Part shown: piece after piece, positions 9,597 to 17,189 of the stretch | Layout: each line of letters begins with the position of its first letter | How positions within the stretch are numbered: the first letter of the stretch is position 1 | NCBI GenBank assembly: GCA_021613335.1 | Contig: JAJTWR010000113.1 | Coordinates: 160,001-224,000, forward strand | Direction: 5' to 3' | Origin: Whitmania pigra | Taxonomy: Eukaryota > Annelida > Clitellata > Hirudinida > Haemopidae | DNA length: 64,000 bases | The notes under the pieces: generated by a model | Databases searched by the model: none | The model's input: only the letters and a program-made list of their open reading frames with translations | What the model was told of the DNA's origin: nothing | Program-made: the position numbers and the translations under genes

Positions 9597-9773
9597 GTAG
9601 AAACCAGGTCGATTTTTTGCTTGGCTTGACTATGATCCAAGAGAACAGCGAAAACACAAAAACACGTGGTGCGTTTTTCGCCAACGAGCGATAATAACGA
9701 CACCAACGCCGAGCGAAAACCAAAAATCTCTCATTTGATGGAATAAAATCAGGTATTAGAAAAAGCTCTTGAG

Positions 9774-9845
9774 AGAGGCTGGGATTTAAACTCCTAATGG
9801 AGTGGCACCAAGGCGAAAGTCTTGATCACTCGTCTACTGATGCCT
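9774..9845 (-). repeat. tRNA-like sequence, possible SINE head or tRNA relic
   Basis: On the minus strand this shows an A-box-like TAGACGAGTGATC (9836-9824) and, about 40 nt further, a B-box-like AGTTTAAATCCC (9792-9781), with a pairing possibility for the T arm. Spacing and order fit a pol III type 2 promoter. The acceptor stem does not close well, so this is a decayed tRNA-derived element rather than a functional tRNA. Confidence 0.35.
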
Positions 9846-10356
9846 GGTGTTAATAGTTCATGATAACTCATAATAAATCATAACAATAAACAAAAGTTAC
9901 TTGGAGCACCTTTATGGATTAAAATTACTCTTAAATTGCAGTCGAACCCGGTTATGTCGCCGCCCTAAGTTTGCAAAAAGTGTCGAGATAACCGAAAATC
10001 AATATGGCGGCAATATATTAACATGATCTTAAAATTAATAATGTGCATTAAAAGTGAGTATGTACATCATGTGTGTGGTGGATATTTCAACACAACAGTA
10101 ATTGATATTTAATATTGGTAACAGTAATAATACATGCGTACATGTTTGCTAACAACAAAAGGCATTTTTGGCTTCCATCCATGTTAGCAGTAACGGTCCG
10201 TGAATCAAATGGTACCGGGCCGCCCAAGGAACAATAAATTATTTCCATTTTATTAAAAAAATTAAAATAGTTTGTAGGGCTTAAGAACAACCGCTGCCAT
10301 CTCTTTCTTAGCGTGTTCGGTAAAATTATTGAGTCTGATTTTGTAACATTTTAAGA

Positions 10357-10381
10357 ATAACATAACATAACATAACATAAC
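10357..10381. repeat. (ATAAC)5 microsatellite, CR1-type LINE 3' tail
   Basis: Five perfect copies of ATAAC (GTTAT on the minus strand) mark the 3' end of the CR1-like LINE and its junction with Tigger sequence. Confidence 0.85.
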
Positions 10382-10438
10382 AATTATTTATAGTGGTTAA
10401 GAAGACCTGGATCTGTGTAATAACCACTCTTTTTAGTC

Positions 10439-10933
10439 CTAATATCCCAATTTACTTAAGTAAATTTTGAATTTATCTATTGTGTCAGCATGGATGGTTT
10501 CCTTATCTAGTTTATTCCATAAGGAAACCACCCTTGAACTGAAATAATTGTTTTTCAAGTTTCCCGAAGCCTTCCTGTATAATTTACAATCGTGCCCTCT
10601 AGTAGAAACACTTTTTGTGGCTTCGAAAAACTGTTCAGGCAAAAGGCCTTCCCTTCCCGATAAAATTTTGAATGCCTCGATGAGGTCCCCTCTATTTCTT
10701 CTCTTTTCCAGAGTCGTTAATTTACATCTATTTAATCTTTCCTCGTAACTAAGCTTTCCAAAACCATCTATCATCCTGGTTGCCCTTCTTTGTACTCTTT
10801 CCAACATCTCTACAGCCTTCCTCAAATGAGGGTTCCATACTTGCACACAGTACTCAAGGTGTGGCCTTACTAATGCCTTATACAATCTCAGTATGACATC
10901 CTTGTTCCTGCTTACTACTGTTCTCTTTATCAT
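10439..10933 (-). pseudogene. CR1-like LINE, RT thumb and C-terminal domain
   Basis: An open frame of 164 codons on the minus strand carries the motifs MIKRTVVSRNKDVILRLYKA, LVRPHLEYCVQVWNPHLRK, MLERVQRRATRMI and LTTLEKRRNRGDLIEAFKIL, all standard blocks of the CR1 thumb and C-terminal region, followed by the YFSSRVVSLWNKL end motif and a stop at 10439. The upstream palm is missing. The initial Met is internal to the original polyprotein and not a real start. It would have been the last quarter of ORF2. Confidence 0.85.
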
Positions 10934-12290
10934 TTACTGTATCTAACTTTATCTCAATCTGTTGGATTCTCCTTGGCAGTTCTGGTATATTCCCTATTGT
11001 TTCTTTAGTAAAAACTGAACTGAAGTAGCTATTTAATATATTGGCTGTTTCCTCTACTGAATCAACTGTTTGCCCCTCACTATTTTGTAATGGTCCAATT
11101 TTGTCCCTTACTTTTTGTTTACATCTAACGTATCTGAAAAAGCTCTTGCTATCGCTTTTAACATTCTTTGCTAATTTGTTCTCATATTCTAGTAATGCTT
11201 TTTTATTAATTCTGTTTGATGCATTCCTTTGTTTCTGATATTTTTGTTTTAAATCCTTAAGCTCTCTTTCCTCTTCCTCTCCAGATTTTATTTTTGTCAT
11301 TTCTCGTAATTTCTTCCATGCTTTATACTTAGCTCTTTTGCATTTGATGACCTCCTTCGTAAGCCATGGCTGTCTTTTCTGAGTTCTGCCTCTGCTTGGA
11401 ATATATTTATCTACAACTAGATTTAGCTCTTTCTTGATTATTGCCCAAGCTTCTTCTACATTAGCAGATTCTATGTTTTTAGCTAGGTTTGTTTTCTCTA
11501 ACTCATTCCGTATTTTATCATAGTCAGCCTTAAAAAAGTTTTTAGAATCTAGGTTCTCTTTTTTTAAATCCTCGTTGTCTAAATAAATGTTCCATCTGAC
11601 AACTTGATGATCACTTGTTCCAAAGTGTTCACCAACTGTTAGGCCTTCCACTAAGTTCTCATCTGTTGTTAATATCAAATCTAATGTGTTTTTACCTCTT
11701 GTGGGATCAGTGATGTGCTGGAATAAGAAGTTATCATTTGTTACATTTATAAAGTTTATATCCTCACATCTTTCTCCTTCTAAAGTGTTCCAGTTAATAT
11801 GGTAGTTAAAGTCACCCATTACTAGCATAAATTCCTTACTGGCTTTGTATAATATCTCATTTAGTCCAGTATCCTCTTTAAAATTTGGTGGCCTGTAGCA
11901 AACCCCTAAAAGAAGTTTGAATTTACCTATGTAAATATCACATCATAAACTCTCTTTAAAGTTTTCATTTTGAAATTCCTTTCTTTCTATTACTTTGATA
12001 TGATTCTTAATATAAATTAATACCCCTCCTGCTCCATGTCCATTTTCTTTCTGTCCCTTTATGTCTTTCCTTAACATCTCATAGCCATCAATTGCTAGCT
12101 CAGAGTTTTGAATACTTTCTTTTGCCCAAGACTCAGTAATGCCAATTATATCTGGCTCCTCCGTATCGACAATTAGCTCGAGTTCTGTCCTTTTAGTCTT
12201 ACTAACTATACTTCTAGCATTGGCATAAACACATTTCACAACTCTTACTCTGTCTATATCCTTACTTAAATGATTAATTTCTAATCTTAC
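10878..12290 (-). pseudogene. CR1-like LINE, ORF2 endonuclease and linker
   Basis: Two frames on the minus strand. The first (about 12290-11943) opens inside the end of ORF1 and reads VYANARSIVSKTKRTEL, then IIGITESWA (metal-binding Glu) and GAGGVLIYIKN. A small indel near 11943 shifts the frame. The second (through 11828-10878) carries LLGVCYRPPNF, then VMGDFNYHINW (active-site Asp and Asn) and GTSDHQVVRW with the catalytic Ser-Asp-His. A Lys/Glu-rich linker follows (RYVRCKQKVRDKIGPL, then ANILNSYFSSVFT), leading toward RT, where coding stops at the palm deletion. Endonuclease residues are all present, so it decayed recently. Confidence 0.85.
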
Positions 12291-13180
12291 CTCCTTCTCA
12301 GCTTTTCCAGCTTCATGTTGCCTGGTTGGCCCTTCACTCTGAAAATGTAGTCCCCCGACTGATCTTCAGCTTGCTTTTTCTTCGCGTCCTCCAACAATTT
12401 CTTGCATTGCTCTCTTTCTGCTTTAGTCAAATCATGGCAGACAGAGATGCCTTTGAATTTGCTTTCTGCAGTTCGTAATTTTGGAAGTGATTCCAAAACT
12501 AGGTTCTTTGATTCTCTTTCCCTAAATTGAATCATTAGTGGCCTTACCTCCTTTGTATCCTTACCTATCCTGAATACACTTTTGATGTCACCACTATCAC
12601 ATTTTACACCAAGTACATTGTTGATGAAATGCATAGCAGTGTCTCTATCCTCAGTTTTCTGTTCTGGCTCACTTTTAGCTTTGCTTTCTTCGAGCCTGTA
12701 CAGTATAATGTTGTTCCTTCTCTTTTCTCTTTCGATTTCCTCCTGAGCAATGGTCTTTGCTGTACTGATTTTTTTGTCCACAACTTGTACTCTGTCTTCA
12801 ATTGTTTTCAATTTTGCATCTACTCTTTTCTTTACAATTTCTGTCCATGCAAGACCCTTGCTTTTAGTACCAGCTTCGGCTGTCATGTCAGCCTCGACTG
12901 AGACAAGTAAGCTCTCTACTTTCTCCTCCAGCTTTGAAACTTTATTTTCCACAAGATCTCCTCCTACTTTGCCGCTTTCTATAGTCTCCAACTTTTTTTC
13001 GAGCAACTCGATTTTGTGACTTTGTTCCTTATTGATACCTATGAGTTGTTCGAGTCTTTCGACGACGTCTTTCATTCGCACACAGTTCTTGCAAATTTGG
13101 TTTAGATTCAAACCCTCGACACTTCCATACATTTCGCATTCTTGGCATTTTTTAAAATCTTTAAAACTTCTCGTAGTCAT
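12287..13180 (-). CDS. CR1-like LINE ORF1 protein (zinc-motif, coiled coil, RRM-like)
   Basis: The ATG at 13180 opens MTTRSFKDFKKCQECEMYGS; the longer frame upstream lacks an ATG. About 297 residues. Residues 12-37 hold a Cys-x2-Cys...Cys-x2-Cys cluster (KKCQEC, then ICKNC), a small zinc-binding motif common in CR1 ORF1 proteins. Residues about 40-110 and 125-160 are heptad-rich coiled coil (VVERLEQLIG; ELLEKKLETIE; VSKLEEKVESLL), likely for multimerisation. From about 175 comes an RRM-like domain (EKRRNNIILYRLEE, then FINNVLGVKCDSGDIKSVFR) and a basic C-terminal domain. In this family ORF1 binds LINE RNA. The frame is uninterrupted, but ORF2 is deleted, so the element is not autonomous. Confidence 0.75.
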   Translation of the reverse strand: MTTRSFKDFKKCQECEMYGSVEGLNLNQICKNCVRMKDVVERLEQLIGINKEQSHKIELLEKKLETIESGKVGGDLVENKVSKLEEKVESLLVSVEADMTAEAGTKSKGLAWTEIVKKRVDAKLKTIEDRVQVVDKKISTAKTIAQEEIEREKRRNNIILYRLEESKAKSEPEQKTEDRDTAMHFINNVLGVKCDSGDIKSVFRIGKDTKEVRPLMIQFRERESKNLVLESLPKLRTAESKFKGISVCHDLTKAEREQCKKLLEDAKKKQAEDQSGDYIFRVKGQPGNMKLEKLRRR

Positions 13181-13459
13181 TTTAGCGAAACTTTCACTAG
13201 AGCGATCTTTTAACGATATCAACTTACCAAAAAAATGATACACTTTTTAATTAAATTAAATTTTTAATTTAAAATAATTTTTAATTAATCCAATTAAGTG
13301 ATTACAGTGAAGTAATTTCATTATTATCTTTTTTCCTTTTCATTGTGGGACACTGAACTTCGCCCCATAACTTCACCACGCTCCAATCGTGCAGGAAATT
13401 ATATAATTACTTTTTGTAATTTTATTACGTAATATTCAACTCCACTACACCCTCCCCCC

Positions 13460-14001
13460 CCCATAGTCTTGTCTGGACAAAACACCTCAGTTTCATCATT
13501 TCAGCATTAAAAATTATCCGACTCTCAATATGTGTCCAAAATTGTGCGTATTTGAGTGTTCAACCATGAATTCACTGGCTCCTGTTGAACCGCAGCACTC
13601 TCTACAAATTGCTTTGAAGACAATATTTTGTGCCTCTTTTTGAAACGATCCAGCCACCCCTGACTTGCTTTAAAATCAGGATGTCCTAGCTCGAAGGCAA
13701 GGATGTCAGCCTTCTCCATCGGTAAGGAAGCATTGACTGGAAGTTTTGTTGCTAGCGAATTTGTTAACCATTGAAGCACTGCATTATCAACTTCTTTGAT
13801 CTCAGCCGTTCTACGTTTTTTTTCTTGCCAGATCAAAGTCTTCTCGTACATTTGCGTGATCATGACGGCTTTCTTTTCCAATTCTGAAATGATGTTTACT
13901 GGAATGCCATGCTGACGACTAAGGTTTGCCAGTTTTGTCCTTTTTTCTGGCTTCAAAATGAGTTCATACTTTTTGTCTATTGACCAGTTTTCTATTAACA
14001 T
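13460..14001 (-). pseudogene. Tigger-like transposase, N-terminal half
   Basis: It starts at an ATG at 14001. Residues about 10-55 form a CENP-B/Tc5-type helix-turn-helix (KYELILKPEKRTKLANLSRQ, then GIPVNIISELEKK). Residues about 65-145 form the second DNA-binding domain, with EVDNAVLQWL, KADILAFELGHPDFKASQGW and LDRFKKRHKI, all hallmark blocks of Tigger/Jerky/CENP-B proteins. The frame stops at 13525, just before the expected DDE catalytic domain. Degenerate, frameshifted traces of the DET-containing block (NDETEVF, PDKT) are visible to about 13460, where the CR1-like LINE begins. A full protein would be about 500-600 residues, so this one is truncated and inactive. Confidence 0.8.
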
Positions 14002-14082
14002 TTTCAGACATTTTTAGAACAAAATAGTAAACAGAATAGCTAAAGCGTGTTAGCCCTCAGACAAAATCAACAAGAGTGAATT

Positions 14083-14377
14083 GGGTTTGGCGACTTAAAA
14101 AAACCTTAACCGATGAGTAAATGCTACGACAAAGTGGGAATTTGACGGTTCCACTCCAAAGTCGGCAATAAGTCAAAGGGATCGAGATAACCGATGAATT
14201 GTGGCGAATTCGGCCGTCTTTTGTGCTTGAGATATTAGGATTTGGCAACATAAAACAATCATCTTTACCGATGAGAAAATGATAAGACAGAGGGAATTTG
14301 GCATTGGTTCCACTTCAAAAACGTCGGCTTAATAGGGCTAGCAAGTTAACGGAGGTCGAGATAAGTAGGTTCCATTG
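14083..14377. repeat. Diverged direct repeat of the Tigger right end
   Basis: 14083-14210 and 14240-14377 align through shared words in the same order: TTGG.GAC.TAAAA, ACCGATGAG.AAATG, GGTTCCACT, GTCGGC.TAA and CGAGATAA. The outer copy ends in the true terminus, and the inner one looks like an older duplicate of the terminal 130-160 bp. Confidence 0.6.
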
Positions 14378-14798
14378 TACTTAGTCTTAAGAAATGGTTA
14401 TGTTTTCTCATTCCTTGGCAGACGTCTGATCAGGAATGCCATTTAGAACTGCTTTCACTATCACTTGGGCTGGAAGGTGGGCCATCTATCCATATATCCA
14501 TCCATCCATTCATTCTAGATTTTCCGCGCTGCTAGCATCTCATGCGAGTTTCCAGAAGGTAAGGATCATCCGAAACACCTACACGTTTCTTCTTATACTT
14601 GTTCTATCTCTTTCTTCTCAAATACAGGGATGTCGTTTCAACTTTTCCAAGGAGCAAACGATCCTAAAACTTTGGACAGTATTTTAGACATGCTATATAA
14701 ACATACACGTAACACACATTCAAGACATAATTCTTCTCATAGAAAACAAAGACGATTCCCACAGACCCAGATGCTTATGGCGCTCTGCAAATTCACAT
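14378..14798. other. Unassigned sequence with an ATCC-rich microsatellite
   Basis: No gene is recognised. 14483-14515 is a loose (ATCC)n tract. Two short plus-strand open frames overlap near 14630-14690 but match nothing I know. The phrase ATGCTTATGGCGCTCTGC just before the microsatellite at 14800 resembles the GCGCT... 3' ends of L2-like LINEs or SINEs, which commonly end in TTATT repeats. Confidence 0.4.
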
Positions 14799-14799
14799 G

Positions 14800-14912
14800 T
14801 TATTATTATTATTATAATTATTATTATTATTGTTATTGTTATTGTTATTGTTATTGTTATTGTTATTGTTATTGTTATTGTTATTGTTATTATTATTTTT
14901 ATTTTTTTATTA
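14800..14912. repeat. (TTA)n / (TTATTG)10 compound microsatellite
   Basis: An imperfect (TTA)n run (14800-14826) is followed by ten perfect copies of TTATTG (14827-14886), then another TTA/T run. It gives spurious Tyr/Cys- or Thr/Ile-repeat frames on the two strands. Confidence 0.95.
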
Positions 14913-14949
14913 TTATATTGAGTCAAGCGAATCAAAAAGACCAAATTTC

Positions 14950-16540
14950 TCTTTAGACTTTGATAAGTTAATAACCAAAAATAGTTAATGAGGGTCTGGT
15001 AAACACAAATTTTATATGTACAAATGAGTCAGAAATGATGGAAGTACAGCAAAATAACTGCATTGGTCAATGATTTTGCACGCTATCATTACAAATAGTT
15101 TTAAAAAGTTGAAGAAAAGCAGAAGAGTACACTGTTAAAACGTTAGAAAGTTTCATATCTAAACATGTGTTTTGTACCCCGGCCACGGATAACCCCGGCA
15201 ACTGAACACCGAACTTGGCCAGGCTAGAAAAGTGACCCAAGTTGATTCGTACACTTATATGTTTCTTCTTATAGTTAATTAACTTAATAAGTTAATAAGT
15301 GATGTTTCATATTTACAAATGAGTCTTGAAATAATGGAATTACAGCCAAATAACTGCATTCATCACTGAATTTGCTTTTAACTCGGTCCCGGCTAAAAAG
15401 GTGACCCCCATCAGTCGATCCCCATCCAAAATGTATAAGAAGATTTACCCGGAATAAGATTGAAAAATTATGTTGCGAAATAATGATGCATTAAAATTTC
15501 AACATTATCAGCAATACTTTATTTATAATTAGCATGTAATCAGTATTCCATAAATAATCATTACAAACCTTTACTTGCAGTCGTTAAATGGCAGTTCGTC
15601 CAGCGTTCATTGGTTATTCATTGAATTCAGGCAATGAAATGTTATGGTTTAGAAACAAATGTTTCCCCACATTATCGTACAGTAGGTTGGTTTTGCGGAA
15701 CTTTTAACAAATTCGGTTATGTCTAGTCCTTAATGAAAGGATGCTTTGTTCTTGCTAATCAACTTGGTGAACAATGATAAGACAATTTTTCTGCTTTTTG
15801 GATCAGTTCAACAATGGGCTTTTCAATTATTTCAAACTATTCTAGACTAAATTTAAGATCGTGGTACAAATTAATATTGTTTAATAAATTTTATAGGGAT
15901 ATATCAAGAATGTCTGTAGAATGACACAAATAAAGAATTATTGCTAAATAAACCTAAAATTGTTAAAATCTTGATCAACTTCCTTACAGCTTTGCAACAT
16001 TATTAAAGTGGTCTCTGAGAATATTTTCCCAATCAAAAGGATCTTAAAATATATTCATAATTTTAGTTTAAATTTAACATTTTCTTTGGAAATGTAATCA
16101 TTTTAATGGAATTACGTGAATCGAGAAACGTCCTCCTTATTGCATAACAAATCGAAATTTCATTTATTGAGATATTGATTATTTATTTAATGAGATTCCA
16201 TATAAGAATAAGCTGGAAACAGTTTTTAAACAAAATGGTAATTTTTGACAAAAGACGTTTTTAAAAAACAGAGAAAAAAAATCTTTTTTGGCACCACGAA
16301 ACACAATTATGATATTTATTAGCAAGTTGAAATTAATATTTCTTCAAATTCAAAACATAATTTTAAAGAACTATTTACATGACATACTAAAATCTGAGTC
16401 AATATTTGAATAATGTCAATACTTCAGTACATAGAGTTCTTCTATCTGCTTTGGATATTGTCAACAATGGTTTTATTGTCAGAATTTCTGAAACAATACT
16501 TCGTACTTCGTACAAAGAGAATGCTTTCATCTTTGTAAAA
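14950..16540. other. Non-coding region with two diverged copies of a short repeat
   Basis: No gene is recognised. 14999-15078 and 15300-15374 are diverged copies sharing ACAAATGAGTC, ATGGAA.TACAG and AAATAACTGCATT. Between and after them are CCCCGG-type clusters (15176-15230 and about 15380-15420) like the one at 4035. From about 15430 to 16540 the DNA is AT-rich and unique by eye, and it may include promoter-proximal sequence of the gene starting at 16556. Confidence 0.45.
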
Positions 16541-16555
16541 GCAGTTGATGTGGGG

Positions 16556-16564
16556 TATATAAAA
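16556..16564 (+). promoter_or_regulatory. TATA box upstream of candidate exon 1
   Basis: TATATAAAA lies 71 bp upstream of the ATG at 16627. A start about 30 bp downstream (near 16586) would give a 5' UTR of about 40 nt. It stands out because the box, ATG, hydrophobic leader and GTAAGT donor all occur in order within 125 bp. Confidence 0.5.
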
Positions 16565-16626
16565 TGCATTAAACTCCGAAGACTGAACAAGGATTTGCTT
16601 AGCGAGGTTTAATTTGAAAATAAAGG

Positions 16627-16672
16627 ATGAGTAGTAGAAAGTTATGGATCATCATCAAGATCACCGTAATCT
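16627..16672 (+). CDS. Candidate exon 1: start codon and hydrophobic leader of a secreted protein
   Basis: The ATG at 16627 opens MSSRKLWIIIKITVI, a basic N-terminus followed by a hydrophobic run, which is the front of a signal peptide. The exon ends with one base (T) before a consensus donor GTAAGT at 16673. It is preceded by a TATA box. The first FReD exon at 60924 begins with two bases of a codon, so the two are phase-compatible. Joined directly they would give a leader of about 16 residues leading to the first FReD Cys. An alternative is that it first splices to sequence at 16831, which would lengthen the hydrophobic core. Linkage to the FReD gene is inferred from strand, phase and lack of another candidate. 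Confidence 0.4.
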
Positions 16673-16830
16673 GTAAGTTCAATTAATATATGGTATAGCT
16701 TGAACATTTTTCAGGGCTTGAAAGACTTTAAAAAAGCATGTATCTTGAAAGTTTACGAAAATTTGTTTTATCTAATCATTCTGCATGAGAAGTTTCAACG
16801 TTTGACATTTGAAGTTCAATTTGTCAACAG

Positions 16831-16936
16831 ATGGCTTATTTTGGAGTTTTGGTGGAGGTTCAAATGTTGACGAAGAACATGTAAATTTACACGTTAGAGC
16901 AAGTGTTCCGTTAGTTGCTTCAGGCATTTATAAATA
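16831..16936 (+). other. Possible optional exon after exon 1
   Basis: A CAACAG acceptor ends at 16830. In the phase left by exon 1 the sequence reads YGLFWSFGGGSNVDEEHVNL and stays open to a TAG at 16934-16936. The first part would extend the leader's hydrophobic core and provide a Gly-rich region suited to cleavage. Several weak donors lie inside (for example GGAG|GTTCAA), one of which keeps phase 1. The pyrimidine tract is poor, and none of this is certain. Confidence 0.2.
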
Positions 16937-17189
16937 GCTTTGAATTTTTGACAGACTGCTAAATTAATTCAAATTACAAAAACAGTAAAAATATCAAGAT
17001 GGGAAAAATTACACTCGAATATGAATTTCAAGCTTGTGATGAGTTTCCCATTATCGTACAACAAAAACATTCCCCATTTAGAAATGCTCCAAAAGGTTTT
17101 CTTTATTTGCCCTTATTTAATTTTTGTTAGGTCCTCCAACATAAATTTTCGACAGTCCTCATTCCAACTCCTGTTTATCCTGATTTTAA

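Larger units (their letters stand above)
4340..9600 (-). mobile_element. L2-like LINE (LINE A), minus strand, broken by two insertions
   Basis: The pieces read in order on the minus strand. There is a possible ORF1-like start at 9596-9525, an AP endonuclease split into 8310-7912 and 6851-6654, a reverse transcriptase at about 6400-4560, and a C-terminal tail at about 4560-4390 of the kind PSLELFKLHLKTHLF. The YADD box, the AAFDTINH palm motif and the HWLPI-type C-terminal motif place it in the CR1/L2 group, closest to L2 by eye. It is interrupted by a hAT fragment (6845-7910) and a second LINE (8341-9467). Several frameshifts are present, so it is inactive. Assigning the 9.5-9.6 kb piece to it is inference. 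Confidence 0.75.
10357..13440 (-). mobile_element. CR1-like LINE with internal deletion of the RT palm
   Basis: The minus-strand order is ORF1 (13180-12287), endonuclease (about 12290-11800), linker (to about 10930), RT thumb and C-terminus (10933-10439), 3' UTR, and a (ATAAC)5 tail at 10357-10381. Short 3' tandem repeats in place of poly(A) are characteristic of CR1 LINEs. RT fingers and palm, including the YADD block, are absent: the linker frame and the thumb frame overlap by 56 bp. ORF1 is intact. It sits inside the Tigger-like element, so it is the younger of the two. Confidence 0.8.
9939..14377 (-). mobile_element. Tigger/pogo-like transposon, interrupted by a CR1-like LINE
   Basis: The left end CAGTCGAACCCGGTTATGTCG (9939) and, on the other strand, the right end CAATGGAACCTACTTATCTCG (14377) form terminal inverted repeats of the CAGT.GAACC type seen in Tigger elements. 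The right end is followed by TA, the expected target. The minus strand carries a CENP-B-type transposase start at 14001. The middle of the transposase is missing, and a CR1-like LINE fills about 10357-13440. About 1.3 kb of Tigger sequence remains, so it was internally deleted as well as interrupted. Confidence 0.7.

Noticed and set aside
10087..10290. Minus-strand frame of 67 codons inside the Tigger-like remnant
   Set aside because: No transposase motif is visible and it sits between the terminal repeat and the LINE insertion. It is likely chance.
14630..14956. Open frames with long Tyr/Cys or Thr/Ile runs
   Set aside because: They are translations of the (TTATTG)n microsatellite on either strand.
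16399..16612. Overlapping open frames on both strands near 16.5 kb
   Set aside because: They run through the TATA box and match no family. The plus-strand one ends before the candidate ATG exon.
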